13,228 bases of DNA from an uncultured Lentisphaeria bacterium (lineage in GTDB: Bacteria; Verrucomicrobiota; Lentisphaeria; Victivallales; UBA1829). The notes under the pieces are model-generated. The model was not told where the DNA came from. It did no database searches and was given only the letters and a program-made list of their open reading frames with translations. Where the stretch lies: assembly GCA_905211485.1 (NCBI GenBank), contig CAJMAW010000089.1, positions 1-13,228 on the forward strand, in the 5' to 3' direction. The position numbers and the translations under genes are program-made. Each line of letters begins with the position of its first letter. Position 1 is the stretch's first letter. Positions 7,807 through 13,228 of this stretch are shown here, piece after piece.

Positions 7807-7866
7807 TCAGAAAATCTTCAATCTGAATTGCAGGAGCAGGAGTGAAGAATGCCTTCCCTTTTCCAT
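7807..7866 (-). CDS. Possible 19-codon leader peptide upstream of the ABC importer
   Basis: In the predicted 5' leader of the importer transcript an ATG at 7866 opens 19 codons, MEKGRHSSLLLLQFRLKIF, ending in TGA at 7807-7809. A near-perfect ribosome binding site, GGAGGG (7879-7874), stands 7 nt upstream, which is better than that of the importer gene itself. The first two bases of this site fall in the 9-bp stem described at 7878-7945, so its exposure could be controlled by folding. The peptide is basic with a Leu4 run and resembles no family known to me. It may be a translated leader that modulates the operon, or chance in a purine-rich stretch. Confidence 0.3.
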   Translation of the reverse strand: MEKGRHSSLLLLQFRLKIF

Positions 7867-7877
7867 TTTCTCTCCCT

Positions 7878-7952
7878 CCGGGATGCCGCTGAAAAAGAAG
7901 AGGAGAAGACTGTCAGACAAATCTTTCAGTCTTTCCGCATCCCGGGCGGCAT
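7878..7952 (-). promoter_or_regulatory. Structured 5' leader with competing stems, candidate cis-regulatory RNA
   Basis: Three pairings are visible. The outer stem pairs 7878-7886 (CCGGGATGC) with 7937-7945 (GCATCCCGG), 9 bp perfect. Inside it, 7906-7912 (AAGACTG) pairs with 7927-7933 (CAGTCTT). A competing stem pairs 7883-7889 (ATGCCGC) with 7946-7952 (GCGGCAT); it shares bases 7883-7886 with the outer stem, so both cannot form fully. The outer stem overlaps the ribosome binding site of the small leader ORF. The element sits just after the predicted transcript start (about 7964). No match to a known riboswitch class is recognised. Confidence 0.35.
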
Positions 7953-7970
7953 TGAAGCAGAGAATTTCAT

Positions 7971-7998
7971 ACTATAGGCAGAGAAGTGTTTTTGGCAA
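7971..7998 (-). promoter_or_regulatory. Sigma70-type promoter of the ABC importer operon
   Basis: On the minus strand TTGCCA (7998-7993) and TATAGT (7976-7971) are separated by 16 bp. This is the best promoter between the importer and rnpB and predicts a transcript start near 7964, leaving a leader of about 265 nt before the importer start codon. Confidence 0.6.
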
Positions 7999-8102
7999 GG
8001 GAGGATCTGCTGTTTTTTTCTGTTTTGGGCATCCCAGAGGGATCAAATGAGTGTAAATCACAGGAAACGGACCCTCCGGGAAGGAGGAAAAACTCTTTTG
8101 AA

Positions 8103-8121
8103 GTGTTGCATAATGCGACAC
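8103..8121. promoter_or_regulatory. 19-bp near-perfect palindrome, operator-like
   Basis: GTGTTGCATAATGCGACAC is symmetric about A8112 with one mismatch per half-site (GTGTTGCAT against GTGTCGCAT). It lies about 105 bp upstream of the importer -35 box and about 105 bp upstream of the rnpB -10. Such sites suit LacI- or GntR-type dimers, but no regulator gene is in the window. Confidence 0.4.
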
Positions 8122-8203
8122 TCTCTCCTTCCCCCTTCCTTTTTGATTCCGTTTTTTCGTTCCCTTCTGATCCTTAACTGAGAGACTTTTTTCTTCTGGG
8201 AGA

Positions 8204-8232
8204 CTTTTTTTCTGATCCTGCTGTGCTATATT
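8204..8232 (+). promoter_or_regulatory. Probable rnpB promoter
   Basis: TATATT at 8227-8232 ends 7 bases before the predicted 5' end of the RNase P RNA (8239), the spacing expected of a -10 box. The -35 region (around 8204-8209) is a T run with no good match. The sequence GAGACTTTTTT occurs twice just upstream (8182-8192 and 8200-8210, 18 bp apart) and may take part in recognition. Confidence 0.5.
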
Positions 8233-8238
8233 CTCAGT

Positions 8239-8597
8239 CGGGACTGCAGGCAGGCGGCCGCTCCGTTCTTCCTTCCGGAAGGACGGGGAGGAAAGTCCGG
8301 ACTCCACAGGGCGGGAAGTCCTCCTTCAAGGAGGATGCCGCGGACGAGATTCCGCGGAAAGGAAAGCGCAACAGAAAATATACCGCCGGTTTCGGCCGGC
8401 AAGGGTGAAATGGCGGTGTAAGAGACCGCCGGGACGGGAAGCAATTCCCTCCGCATGGCAAGCCCCTTCCGGAGCAAGACCAAATAGGGGATGATGCCGT
8501 TGCCCGCGGCGTTAGCAATCCCGGGTTCTGGTCGCATCAGACAGATGGTCGCCGCCCGTGAAAACGGGAACAGAATCCGGCTTATGCCTCAGTCCCG
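8239..8597 (+). ncRNA. rnpB: RNase P RNA, bacterial type A
   Basis: This is the catalytic RNA that, with the RnpA protein, removes 5' leaders from pre-tRNAs. The 5' end CGGGACTG (8239-8246) pairs perfectly with CAGTCCCG (8590-8597), forming P1. The universally conserved GAGGAAAGTCCGG (8288-8300) and ACAGAATCCGGCTTA (8570-8584) supply the two strands of the P4 core. AGCGCAACAGAAA near 8365, the GGTGAAATGGCGGTGTAAGA segment near 8405, and the GCGTTAGCAA and TGGTCGCC segments further on match the usual P7-P12 neighbourhood. About 359 nt is a normal length for a type A RNA. It stands alone, with its own promoter and terminator, between two protein-coding blocks. Confidence 0.97.
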
Positions 8598-8604
8598 CTT
8601 TTTT
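8590..8604 (+). terminator. Termination site of rnpB
   Basis: The 3' strand of P1 (8590-8597) is followed by C and six T (8599-8604). The closing P1 helix plus U-run can act as an intrinsic terminator. The start of the hairpin is distant, so the efficiency is uncertain. Confidence 0.5.
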
Positions 8605-8636
8605 CCACATTTTGCATCGAAGCAGAAAAGAAAACA

Positions 8637-8708
8637 GCGAAGCAAGGAAAAATACGGAAAAATGCGGCGGGCATTTTTCCCCCGGGGCAGACTCCGTGAC
8701 CTTGCCGC
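8637..8708. repeat. Dispersed hairpin repeat, diverged copy
   Basis: GCGAAGCAA (8637-8645), TACGGAAAAATGCG (8653-8666), GCATTTTTC (8671-8679) and CCGTGACCTTGCCGC (8694-8708) match, in the same order and orientation, the two copies at 13031-13228. The first hairpin (GAAAAATGC/GCATTTTTC) is intact; the left arm of the second has diverged. A shorter CGAAGCA fragment lies at 8618-8624. The rest of the gap from 8709 to 8967 holds small GC-rich hairpins, for example GGCAG/CTGCC at 8831-8843, a TATAAA box at 8751-8756 without a clear partner, and no gene. Confidence 0.7.
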
Positions 8709-8967
8709 ACTCCTGCGGCATGACGAGCACTCGTGCGGGGTACGGAATCTTATAAAATCAAATTAAAGATAAAAAGCATGAGGGATGCTTCTCCTCATAC
8801 TCCCCGGTTTTCGCTGCATTCCCTGCATCCGGCAGGCGCTGCCCGGCGTATTGACGTATTTTTGCATTCATCGCATCTGGCATGACATGAAGGGTTCTAT
8901 AGATTTGTTTTCAAAGGAATGTGATTTTTTTTTCTATTCTCAAGGCGGAAAGGAGCGGAGTGGTCAA

Positions 8968-10503
8968 ATGGCATGCTGTCTGAATCTGGAAGAGTATCAG
9001 GACAAAGTTCTGGGATGCTGGACGGGGAAAAGTGTCGGAGGAACTCTCGGCGCTCCCTTTGAAGGGAGCCGCGAAATGAACGACATTGTTTTTTACACAC
9101 AGGAATTTCCAGACGGAGCCCCTCCGAATGATGATCTGGATCTTCAGCTGGTCTGGCTTCAGGCAGTGGAGGAACACGGTGTTTTTGCCGTGACTCCGCG
9201 TCTTCTGGGAGAATACTGGATGCGTTTTGTGACGGGCCCCTGGAATGAATACGCCGTCTGCAAAGCCAATATCCGGAGAGGATTTCACCCTCCGCTTTCC
9301 GGGGCCTGCAACAACGAGCGCTGGAAATGGAGCAACGGGGCCTGGATCCGTTCGGAAATCTGGGCCTGCCTGTTTCCCGGGAATCCGGATATGGCCGCTT
9401 TTTATGCCAGTTTGGACGCTTCTGCCGATCATTGCGGAGAAGGTGTTTATGCGGAGATGTTCACGGCGTCTCTGGAGTCGGCGGCCTTTGTGGAGCCGGA
9501 TATCCGGCGTTTGATAGAAATTGCCCTTTCCAAGATTCCCGGCGGAAGCCGGATTGAACGGGCGGTCCGGATTGCGTGTGAAGGGTATGATGCGGGGCGT
9601 TCCCTGCGTTCAGTCCGGGAAGCCGTTGTGAAGGACAGTGAGGATCTGGGCTTTTTCCAGGCTCCCGCAAACCTGGGATTCGTGACAGCGGGACTTCTTT
9701 ACGGGGAAGGCGATTTCGGGAAAACCCTCTGTTCCGCCGTCAATTGCGGAGACGATACCGACTGCACCGGAGCAACCTGCGGTTCCATCATGGGAATCCT
9801 CCTCGGACGCAGGGCCATGCCCGAGAAATGGACCGCCCCCCTGGGGGAACGGATCCAGACGGTGGCAGTGAATCCGTTTCCCGGCAATCTGAATCTGCCG
9901 CGCACGCTGGGCGATCTGACACGCCGGACTGTGAATGCGGCTCTGGAAGCAAGGAGGCGCGATCCGCGTCTTCTTGCCATTTCCGCCGGACAGCCCAGCA
10001 CTCTGGATTCCGGTTTTTCCGCTTCCCTTTCCGGAGGGGAGTTTCTGGAAAGCCGCGTCTGGAAGCGTCCCGTGTACTATCAGGAATATCCTGTGTTCGG
10101 GGGGAGTCTTCTGGTGGAATACCGGGATTCTCCTCTCTGTTCGCCGGGCGAAGGATGCCGTCTTATCATCCGTTCTGCAGGAATGCCTTACGACTCATCC
10201 ATCATGACACTGCGCTGGGATCCGCCTTCCGGCTGGGCTGTTTTTCCCGGGAAGGAATTTTCCATTCGTACCTTTCAAGGGGCCGCGGAGTGTACTCTTG
10301 TTCCTGGCAGTTTCGATTCCGCGTTTGTCTATCTGCCTCTGCATGTGACAATTTCCGGTCGGATGGAACCTGTTACGCTGAATATCCCCTTCCAGTTGAA
10401 AGACGCGGTGTTTCATGATATCGCGCCGGCCTTTCATGAATATCATGATGCCTTGGAGCGACTGCGCGCCAGACAGGCTTTTCAGGAGAACAGCTCCTCC
10501 TGA
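8968..10503 (+). CDS. ADP-ribosylglycohydrolase-family protein with C-terminal beta domain
   Basis: Residues about 10-330 have the all-alpha ADP-ribosylglycohydrolase fold, whose members use two Mg2+ ions to cleave ADP-ribosyl or related N/O-glycosidic bonds. Seen are GCWTGKSVGGTLGAPFEG (16-33), the acidic NDDLD motif (54-58) in place of the usual TDDT, SADHCGEGVYAEMF (152-165), and NCGDDTDCTGATCG (259-272), the second metal-binding motif. Residues about 340-480 are beta-rich, with LRWDPPSGWAVFPG (415-428) resembling Ig-like/NEW3-type domains of carbohydrate-active proteins. There is no signal peptide, so it is probably cytoplasmic. The start at 8968 is preferred because GGAG (8957-8960) and AAAGGAG (8949-8955) precede it and similarity starts just after; the frame is open upstream to 8785, but that extra segment has no family character. 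The sugar-gene neighbours suggest a glycoside-like substrate. Fold sure, substrate unknown. Confidence 0.85.
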   Translation: MACCLNLEEYQDKVLGCWTGKSVGGTLGAPFEGSREMNDIVFYTQEFPDGAPPNDDLDLQLVWLQAVEEHGVFAVTPRLLGEYWMRFVTGPWNEYAVCKANIRRGFHPPLSGACNNERWKWSNGAWIRSEIWACLFPGNPDMAAFYASLDASADHCGEGVYAEMFTASLESAAFVEPDIRRLIEIALSKIPGGSRIERAVRIACEGYDAGRSLRSVREAVVKDSEDLGFFQAPANLGFVTAGLLYGEGDFGKTLCSAVNCGDDTDCTGATCGSIMGILLGRRAMPEKWTAPLGERIQTVAVNPFPGNLNLPRTLGDLTRRTVNAALEARRRDPRLLAISAGQPSTLDSGFSASLSGGEFLESRVWKRPVYYQEYPVFGGSLLVEYRDSPLCSPGEGCRLIIRSAGMPYDSSIMTLRWDPPSGWAVFPGKEFSIRTFQGAAECTLVPGSFDSAFVYLPLHVTISGRMEPVTLNIPFQLKDAVFHDIAPAFHEYHDALERLRARQAFQENSSS

Positions 10504-10611
10504 CGCAGAAGACTTTTTTCCCCGGAAGAGGGTATTTTCTCCCTCACAGGAGGAAAAGGATCGGGAAACAGGGAGAAAGTACGATATTTTCCAGCGAAGA
10601 CGGTATTTTTC

Positions 10612-10641
10612 TTGGAATTCTCCACGGCAAGGGTATATATT
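10612..10641 (+). promoter_or_regulatory. Candidate promoter of uxaC-nagB
   Basis: TTGGAA (10612-10617) is followed after 16 bp by TATATA (10634-10639), or after 18 bp by TATATT (10636-10641). It lies about 45 bp before the uxaC start, inside the 181-bp gap. Three related GRTATTTTYC words (10531, 10583, 10602) lie just upstream. uxaC may therefore be transcribed independently of the gene before it. Confidence 0.45.
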
Positions 10642-10684
10642 GAAACGCTTCTTGCAGGTATGAATTGAGGAAGGATGAGAAGAT

Positions 10685-12055
10685 ATGGCTTTTCTGGACA
10701 GCAGATATTTGCTGGAGAACGAAACCGCGTTTGTTCTGTACAACGAGGTGGCGGATCTTCCGGTGGTGGATGTTCACAATCATGCGGATGTTGCACAAAT
10801 TGCAGGGAATGTGAAGTTTTCCGATCCGTGGACACTTTTTGCGGCTACAGATCATTATGTGTGGGAAGTCATGCGGAAACGCGGTGTGGAAGAAAAATTC
10901 ATAACCGGTGACGCAAGTCCGAAAGAGAAATGGATGGAATTGTCCCGCGTGTTTCCCGAACTGATCGGGAATCCGGTGTACGAATGGATTCATCTGGATC
11001 TCAGGACCATCGGGATCAGTGATATTCTTCTGGGTCCGGATACCGGGGAAGATGTCTGGGAACAGGCGAAGGCGGTTCTTGCGGTGAGTTCCAACTATCC
11101 CCAGCGCCTTCTTGAAAGAATGAAGATCGAAACCATGTGCAGTACGGACGATCCGGCCGATACGCTGGAGCATCACGCCGCCCTGAACAAGGCGATGGGC
11201 AGGCAGATTGTGAGACCGACCTGGCGGCCGGACAAGGCGGTGAATCTTCTTTCTCCTGGCTGGAGGGAGTATATTGCCCGTCTGGAGAAACGTTTTGACC
11301 GGAAGATATCGGGAGTCGAGGATCTGCTGAAAACCCTGAAGATCTCTCACGACTTTTTCAATGAACAGGGCGCTGTGGCAAGCGACCATGCGCTTCTGTA
11401 TCCGCTCTCCGGAGATGCGACGCTTGAAGAAGCGCAGAACGCGTTCCGCAAGGCTCTTGACGGGAAAACGCCCCCCAGCAGGGAGGAAGCGGACCAGTAT
11501 GCATCTTATCTTCTGAGAGAATTTGCCGCCATGAACGAGGAGAAGGGCTGGGTGTTCCAGATGCACATCGGAGCCCGCCGTGACGTCCGGGCGGAACTGT
11601 TCCGGGAACTGGGGCCGGATTCGGGCGGGGATGTGTCGGATCATGCGATAGACATTGTCCGGCCGCTGAGCGGATTTCTGAATCATTTTGACAATCGTCT
11701 GAAGGTGGTGCTGTATTGTCTGGATCCCGGGCATCAGGCGTCTCTGGCATCGGTTGCGCGGGCTTTCGGGAGCAAGGTGCGTCTCGGGTCTGCGTGGTGG
11801 CTGAACGACACGCCGGTGGGGATGAGGCGGCAGCTGGAATATATCGGGTCGGTGGATCTGCTGTACAATTTTGCGGGAATGGTTTCCGATTCACGGAAAC
11901 TGCTTTCGTACTCTTCGCGTTTCGATATGTTCCGCAGAGTGCTTGCGGACACGGTGGCGAGGATGGTGAATGCCGGTCAGTTTCCGCTGTCGCTGGGCAT
12001 GCATCTGATGAAGCACGTCTGCTATACGGGGCCGAAGGAATTTTTTCGCATCTGA
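10685..12055 (+). CDS. uxaC: Glucuronate (uronate) isomerase
   Basis: UxaC interconverts D-glucuronate and D-fructuronate, or D-galacturonate and D-tagaturonate, the first cytoplasmic step of the hexuronate pathway. The 456-residue length is normal for this amidohydrolase-superfamily enzyme. Family marks are DVHNH near the N-terminus (29-33, the metal-site histidines, where many relatives have HxHL), MCSTDDPADT (151-160), FQMHIGARRD (291-300), WWLNDTPVGM (371-380) and GMVSDSRKLLSYSSRFDMFR (398-417), the strongest signature. GAGGAAGGA (10667-10675) is 9 nt before the start. nagB follows after 46 nt, probably as an operon. Pairing with nagB points to uptake of uronate-hexosamine glycans, which is an inference. 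Confidence 0.95.
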   Translation: MAFLDSRYLLENETAFVLYNEVADLPVVDVHNHADVAQIAGNVKFSDPWTLFAATDHYVWEVMRKRGVEEKFITGDASPKEKWMELSRVFPELIGNPVYEWIHLDLRTIGISDILLGPDTGEDVWEQAKAVLAVSSNYPQRLLERMKIETMCSTDDPADTLEHHAALNKAMGRQIVRPTWRPDKAVNLLSPGWREYIARLEKRFDRKISGVEDLLKTLKISHDFFNEQGAVASDHALLYPLSGDATLEEAQNAFRKALDGKTPPSREEADQYASYLLREFAAMNEEKGWVFQMHIGARRDVRAELFRELGPDSGGDVSDHAIDIVRPLSGFLNHFDNRLKVVLYCLDPGHQASLASVARAFGSKVRLGSAWWLNDTPVGMRRQLEYIGSVDLLYNFAGMVSDSRKLLSYSSRFDMFRRVLADTVARMVNAGQFPLSLGMHLMKHVCYTGPKEFFRI

Positions 12056-12101
12056 CAATGACGTCGGGTGTGCACGTTATCATATTATAAGGAGTCAGAA
12101 A

Positions 12102-12887
12102 ATGGAAGTCATCGTAAAGAAGGATGCAAAAAGCGCCGCTTTTCTTGCGGCAAGAATGATTGCCGATGCGGTCAGGGCCAAACCCTCCATTACCCTGGGC
12201 CTGGCTACGGGAAGAACGATGGAAAGCCTTTATGCCATGCTTGGCGAGATGCACAAGAACGAAGGACTTGACTTTTCGCTTGTGAAGACCTTCAATCTGG
12301 ACGAATATGTCGGACTTGCTCCGGAGAATCCGAATTCCTACCGCGCGTATATGGAAAAGCATCTTTTCAGCCGCATCAACATTGATCCGCGCAACACGCA
12401 TCTGCCCAATGGCGTTGCCGAAGACATTGATGCCGGATGCGAGCTTTATGAAGAAATGATGGAAGAAGCCGGCGGAGTGGATCTGCAGCTTCTCGGAATC
12501 GGACGCAGCGGACATATCGGATTCAACGAACCGCTGTCTCCCCTCTTTTCCAGAACCCGGGCGGTGCCTCTGACGAAAACCACATACGAACAGAATTCTC
12601 CGCTTTTCGATAAGCCGGAAGACATGCCCATGCGCGCGATCACCATGGGTGTCGGAACCGTTCTTGATGCCCGCAGACTTGTCATGCTTGTGACGGGTGC
12701 GGAAAAAGCTGACATCATTCAGAAGGCGATTGAAGGGCCTGTCACCTCCATGATTTCCGCTTCCGCGATTCAGATGCACAATGATTGTGTTGTGATCCTG
12801 GACGAGGAAGCTGCGGCGAAACTGGAAAACCGTGAATTCTACGATTGGGTTTACGCTAAAGAGCCGAAATTTGAAAAGTACCGCTGA
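12102..12887 (+). CDS. nagB: Glucosamine-6-phosphate deaminase
   Basis: NagB converts glucosamine-6-phosphate to fructose-6-phosphate and ammonia, joining amino-sugar breakdown to glycolysis. The 261-residue product is standard length and has the SIS-related NagB fold: phosphate-binding LGLATGRTMESLY (32-44), NLDEYVGL (65-72) with catalytic Asp67, LGIGRSGHIGFNEP (131-144) with His138 and Glu143, and TMGVGTVLDARRLVMLVTGA (181-200). At the position of E. coli Asp141 it has Ser136; other bacterial enzymes have Asn or Thr here, so activity is expected. AAGGAG (12089-12094) lies 7 nt upstream of the start. Second gene after uxaC. A 6-phosphogluconolactonase-like alternative is unlikely given the LDEYVGL and GHIGFNEP motifs. 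Confidence 0.94.
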   Translation: MEVIVKKDAKSAAFLAARMIADAVRAKPSITLGLATGRTMESLYAMLGEMHKNEGLDFSLVKTFNLDEYVGLAPENPNSYRAYMEKHLFSRINIDPRNTHLPNGVAEDIDAGCELYEEMMEEAGGVDLQLLGIGRSGHIGFNEPLSPLFSRTRAVPLTKTTYEQNSPLFDKPEDMPMRAITMGVGTVLDARRLVMLVTGAEKADIIQKAIEGPVTSMISASAIQMHNDCVVILDEEAAAKLENREFYDWVYAKEPKFEKYR

Positions 12888-12890
12888 GTT

Positions 12891-12939
12891 TCATCGCTGA
12901 GAGTCCGGTATTGAATACCGGATTCAGTTCTTGCGATGA
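12891..12939. repeat. Long imperfect inverted repeat after nagB
   Basis: A perfect 19-bp palindrome TCCGGTATTGAATACCGGA (12904-12922) is nested inside outer arms TCATCGC (12891-12897) and GCGATGA (12933-12939), with a further TGA/TCA pair (12898-12900 with 12924-12926). It lies 4 nt past the nagB stop codon and would form a three-part stem in the mRNA. No T-run follows, so it is not itself a terminator; a 3' end stabiliser or a protein-binding site is possible. Confidence 0.6.
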
Positions 12940-12944
12940 TGATG

Positions 12945-13003
12945 GCGTGGGATTGCCTTATCTCCCGGAGTGAACGGGAACGGGGTTTTCCCACGCTTTT
13001 TTT
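12945..13003 (+). terminator. Rho-independent terminator of the uxaC-nagB operon
   Basis: GCGTGGGA (12945-12952) pairs with TCCCACGC (12989-12996), followed at once by seven T (12997-13003). The 36-nt interior can form a further small CCCG/CGGG stem. The position 57 nt after the nagB stop is as expected. Confidence 0.88.
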
Positions 13004-13030
13004 GCTATGCGGGAAGAAAGTTCAACAACG

Positions 13031-13089
13031 AAATTACGGAAAAATGTGCTGAGCATTTTTCTCGAGGTCAAGGTCAGTGACCTTGTCGC
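13031..13089. repeat. Dispersed two-hairpin repeat, copy 1 of the end cluster
   Basis: This 59-bp unit matches 13170-13228 at 57 of 59 positions (differences at 13047 and 13076). It contains two hairpins: GAAAAATGT/GCATTTTTC (13039-13047 with 13053-13061, 5-nt loop) and CAAGGTC/GACCTTG (13069-13075 with 13079-13085, 3-nt loop). The difference at 13076 falls in a loop and the one at 13047 keeps a G-U pair, so the structure is preserved. It resembles REP/BIME-type intergenic repeats in style. Confidence 0.85.
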
Positions 13090-13160
13090 GGTCCAACGGC
13101 GAGACGCTGGCCGCCGGAGGCAAAAAAATAAAAGAACTTGCGAAGCAACAAAAAAATATT

Positions 13161-13228
13161 GCGAAGCAAAAATTACGGAAAAATGCGCTGAGCATTTTTC
13201 TCGAGGTCAAGGTCCGTGACCTTGTCGC
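13161..13228. repeat. Dispersed two-hairpin repeat, copy 2 of the end cluster, reaching the window edge
   Basis: Begins with GCGAAGCAA (13161-13169), which also occurs alone at 13140-13148, then repeats the 59-bp two-hairpin unit. The first stem is GAAAAATGC/GCATTTTTC, the second CAAGGTC/GACCTTG. The unit may continue past the edge, where more copies could follow. Confidence 0.83.

Noticed and set aside
8223..8537. Small protein frames on both strands within 8223-8537
   Set aside because: This stretch is the RNase P RNA; the frames are incidental.
8785..8967. 61-codon upstream extension of the ADP-ribosylglycohydrolase gene
   Set aside because: The extension has no family similarity, the 8785 ATG lacks a ribosome binding site, and 8968 has one. 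The hydrophobic start was considered as a signal peptide but is not followed by a plausible cleavage site near the enzyme domain.
11358..12779. 473-codon minus-strand frame opposite uxaC and nagB
   Set aside because: Antisense to two secure enzymes, compositionally odd and without motifs.
13031..13228. CRISPR array at the window end
   Set aside because: Only two near-identical units, each internally hairpinned twice, separated by a spacer that is not of regular length; a third diverged copy is 4.4 kb away. It is an interspersed repeat, not an array.

Overview
The window reads like the chromosome of a Gram-negative carbohydrate-using bacterium, most likely of the Planctomycetes-Verrucomicrobia-Lentisphaerae (PVC) group and perhaps a Victivallis-like Lentisphaerota. 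The grounds are gene content and style, not a database match: a PilT-type ATPase, a large sugar-importer fusion protein, an ADP-ribosylglycohydrolase-fold protein beside uronate and amino-sugar genes, good Shine-Dalgarno sites, and a type A RNase P RNA. No tRNA, CRISPR array, transposase or phage gene was seen.

Layout. 1-164 (minus) is the N-terminal end of an alpha/beta hydrolase, divergent from pdxJ (353-1099) and a pilT-like gene (1121-2227); the intergenic gap holds two good divergent promoters. 2228-2742 is gene-free and carries a terminator, a polypyrimidine tract and a strong bidirectional terminator. On the minus strand, 7698 to 2743, lie two tightly coupled ABC sugar-importer genes: a MalF-type permease with its own solute-binding domain fused in front (867 aa), and a MalG-type permease with about 530 residues between its first two membrane helices, built of about seven degenerate repeats (781 aa). 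No ATPase gene accompanies them. Their predicted promoter at about 7971-7998 leaves a leader of roughly 265 nt containing alternative stems and a 19-codon ORF with a strong ribosome binding site.

The RNase P RNA gene (8239-8597, plus) follows. After a dispersed hairpin repeat, three plus-strand genes follow: an ADP-ribosylglycohydrolase-family protein with an extra C-terminal beta domain (8968-10503), glucuronate isomerase uxaC (10685-12055) and glucosamine-6-phosphate deaminase nagB (12102-12887). The block ends in a long hairpin, a rho-independent terminator, and two near-identical copies of the same repeat family at 13031-13228.

How the genes may work together (inference): the importer would bring in an oligosaccharide; UxaC feeds glucuronate or galacturonate into the hexuronate pathway and NagB turns glucosamine-6-phosphate into fructose-6-phosphate and ammonia. 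Uronate plus hexosamine is the composition of glycosaminoglycans, so host glycan use is a reasonable hypothesis. The most unusual element is the architecture of the importer pair.
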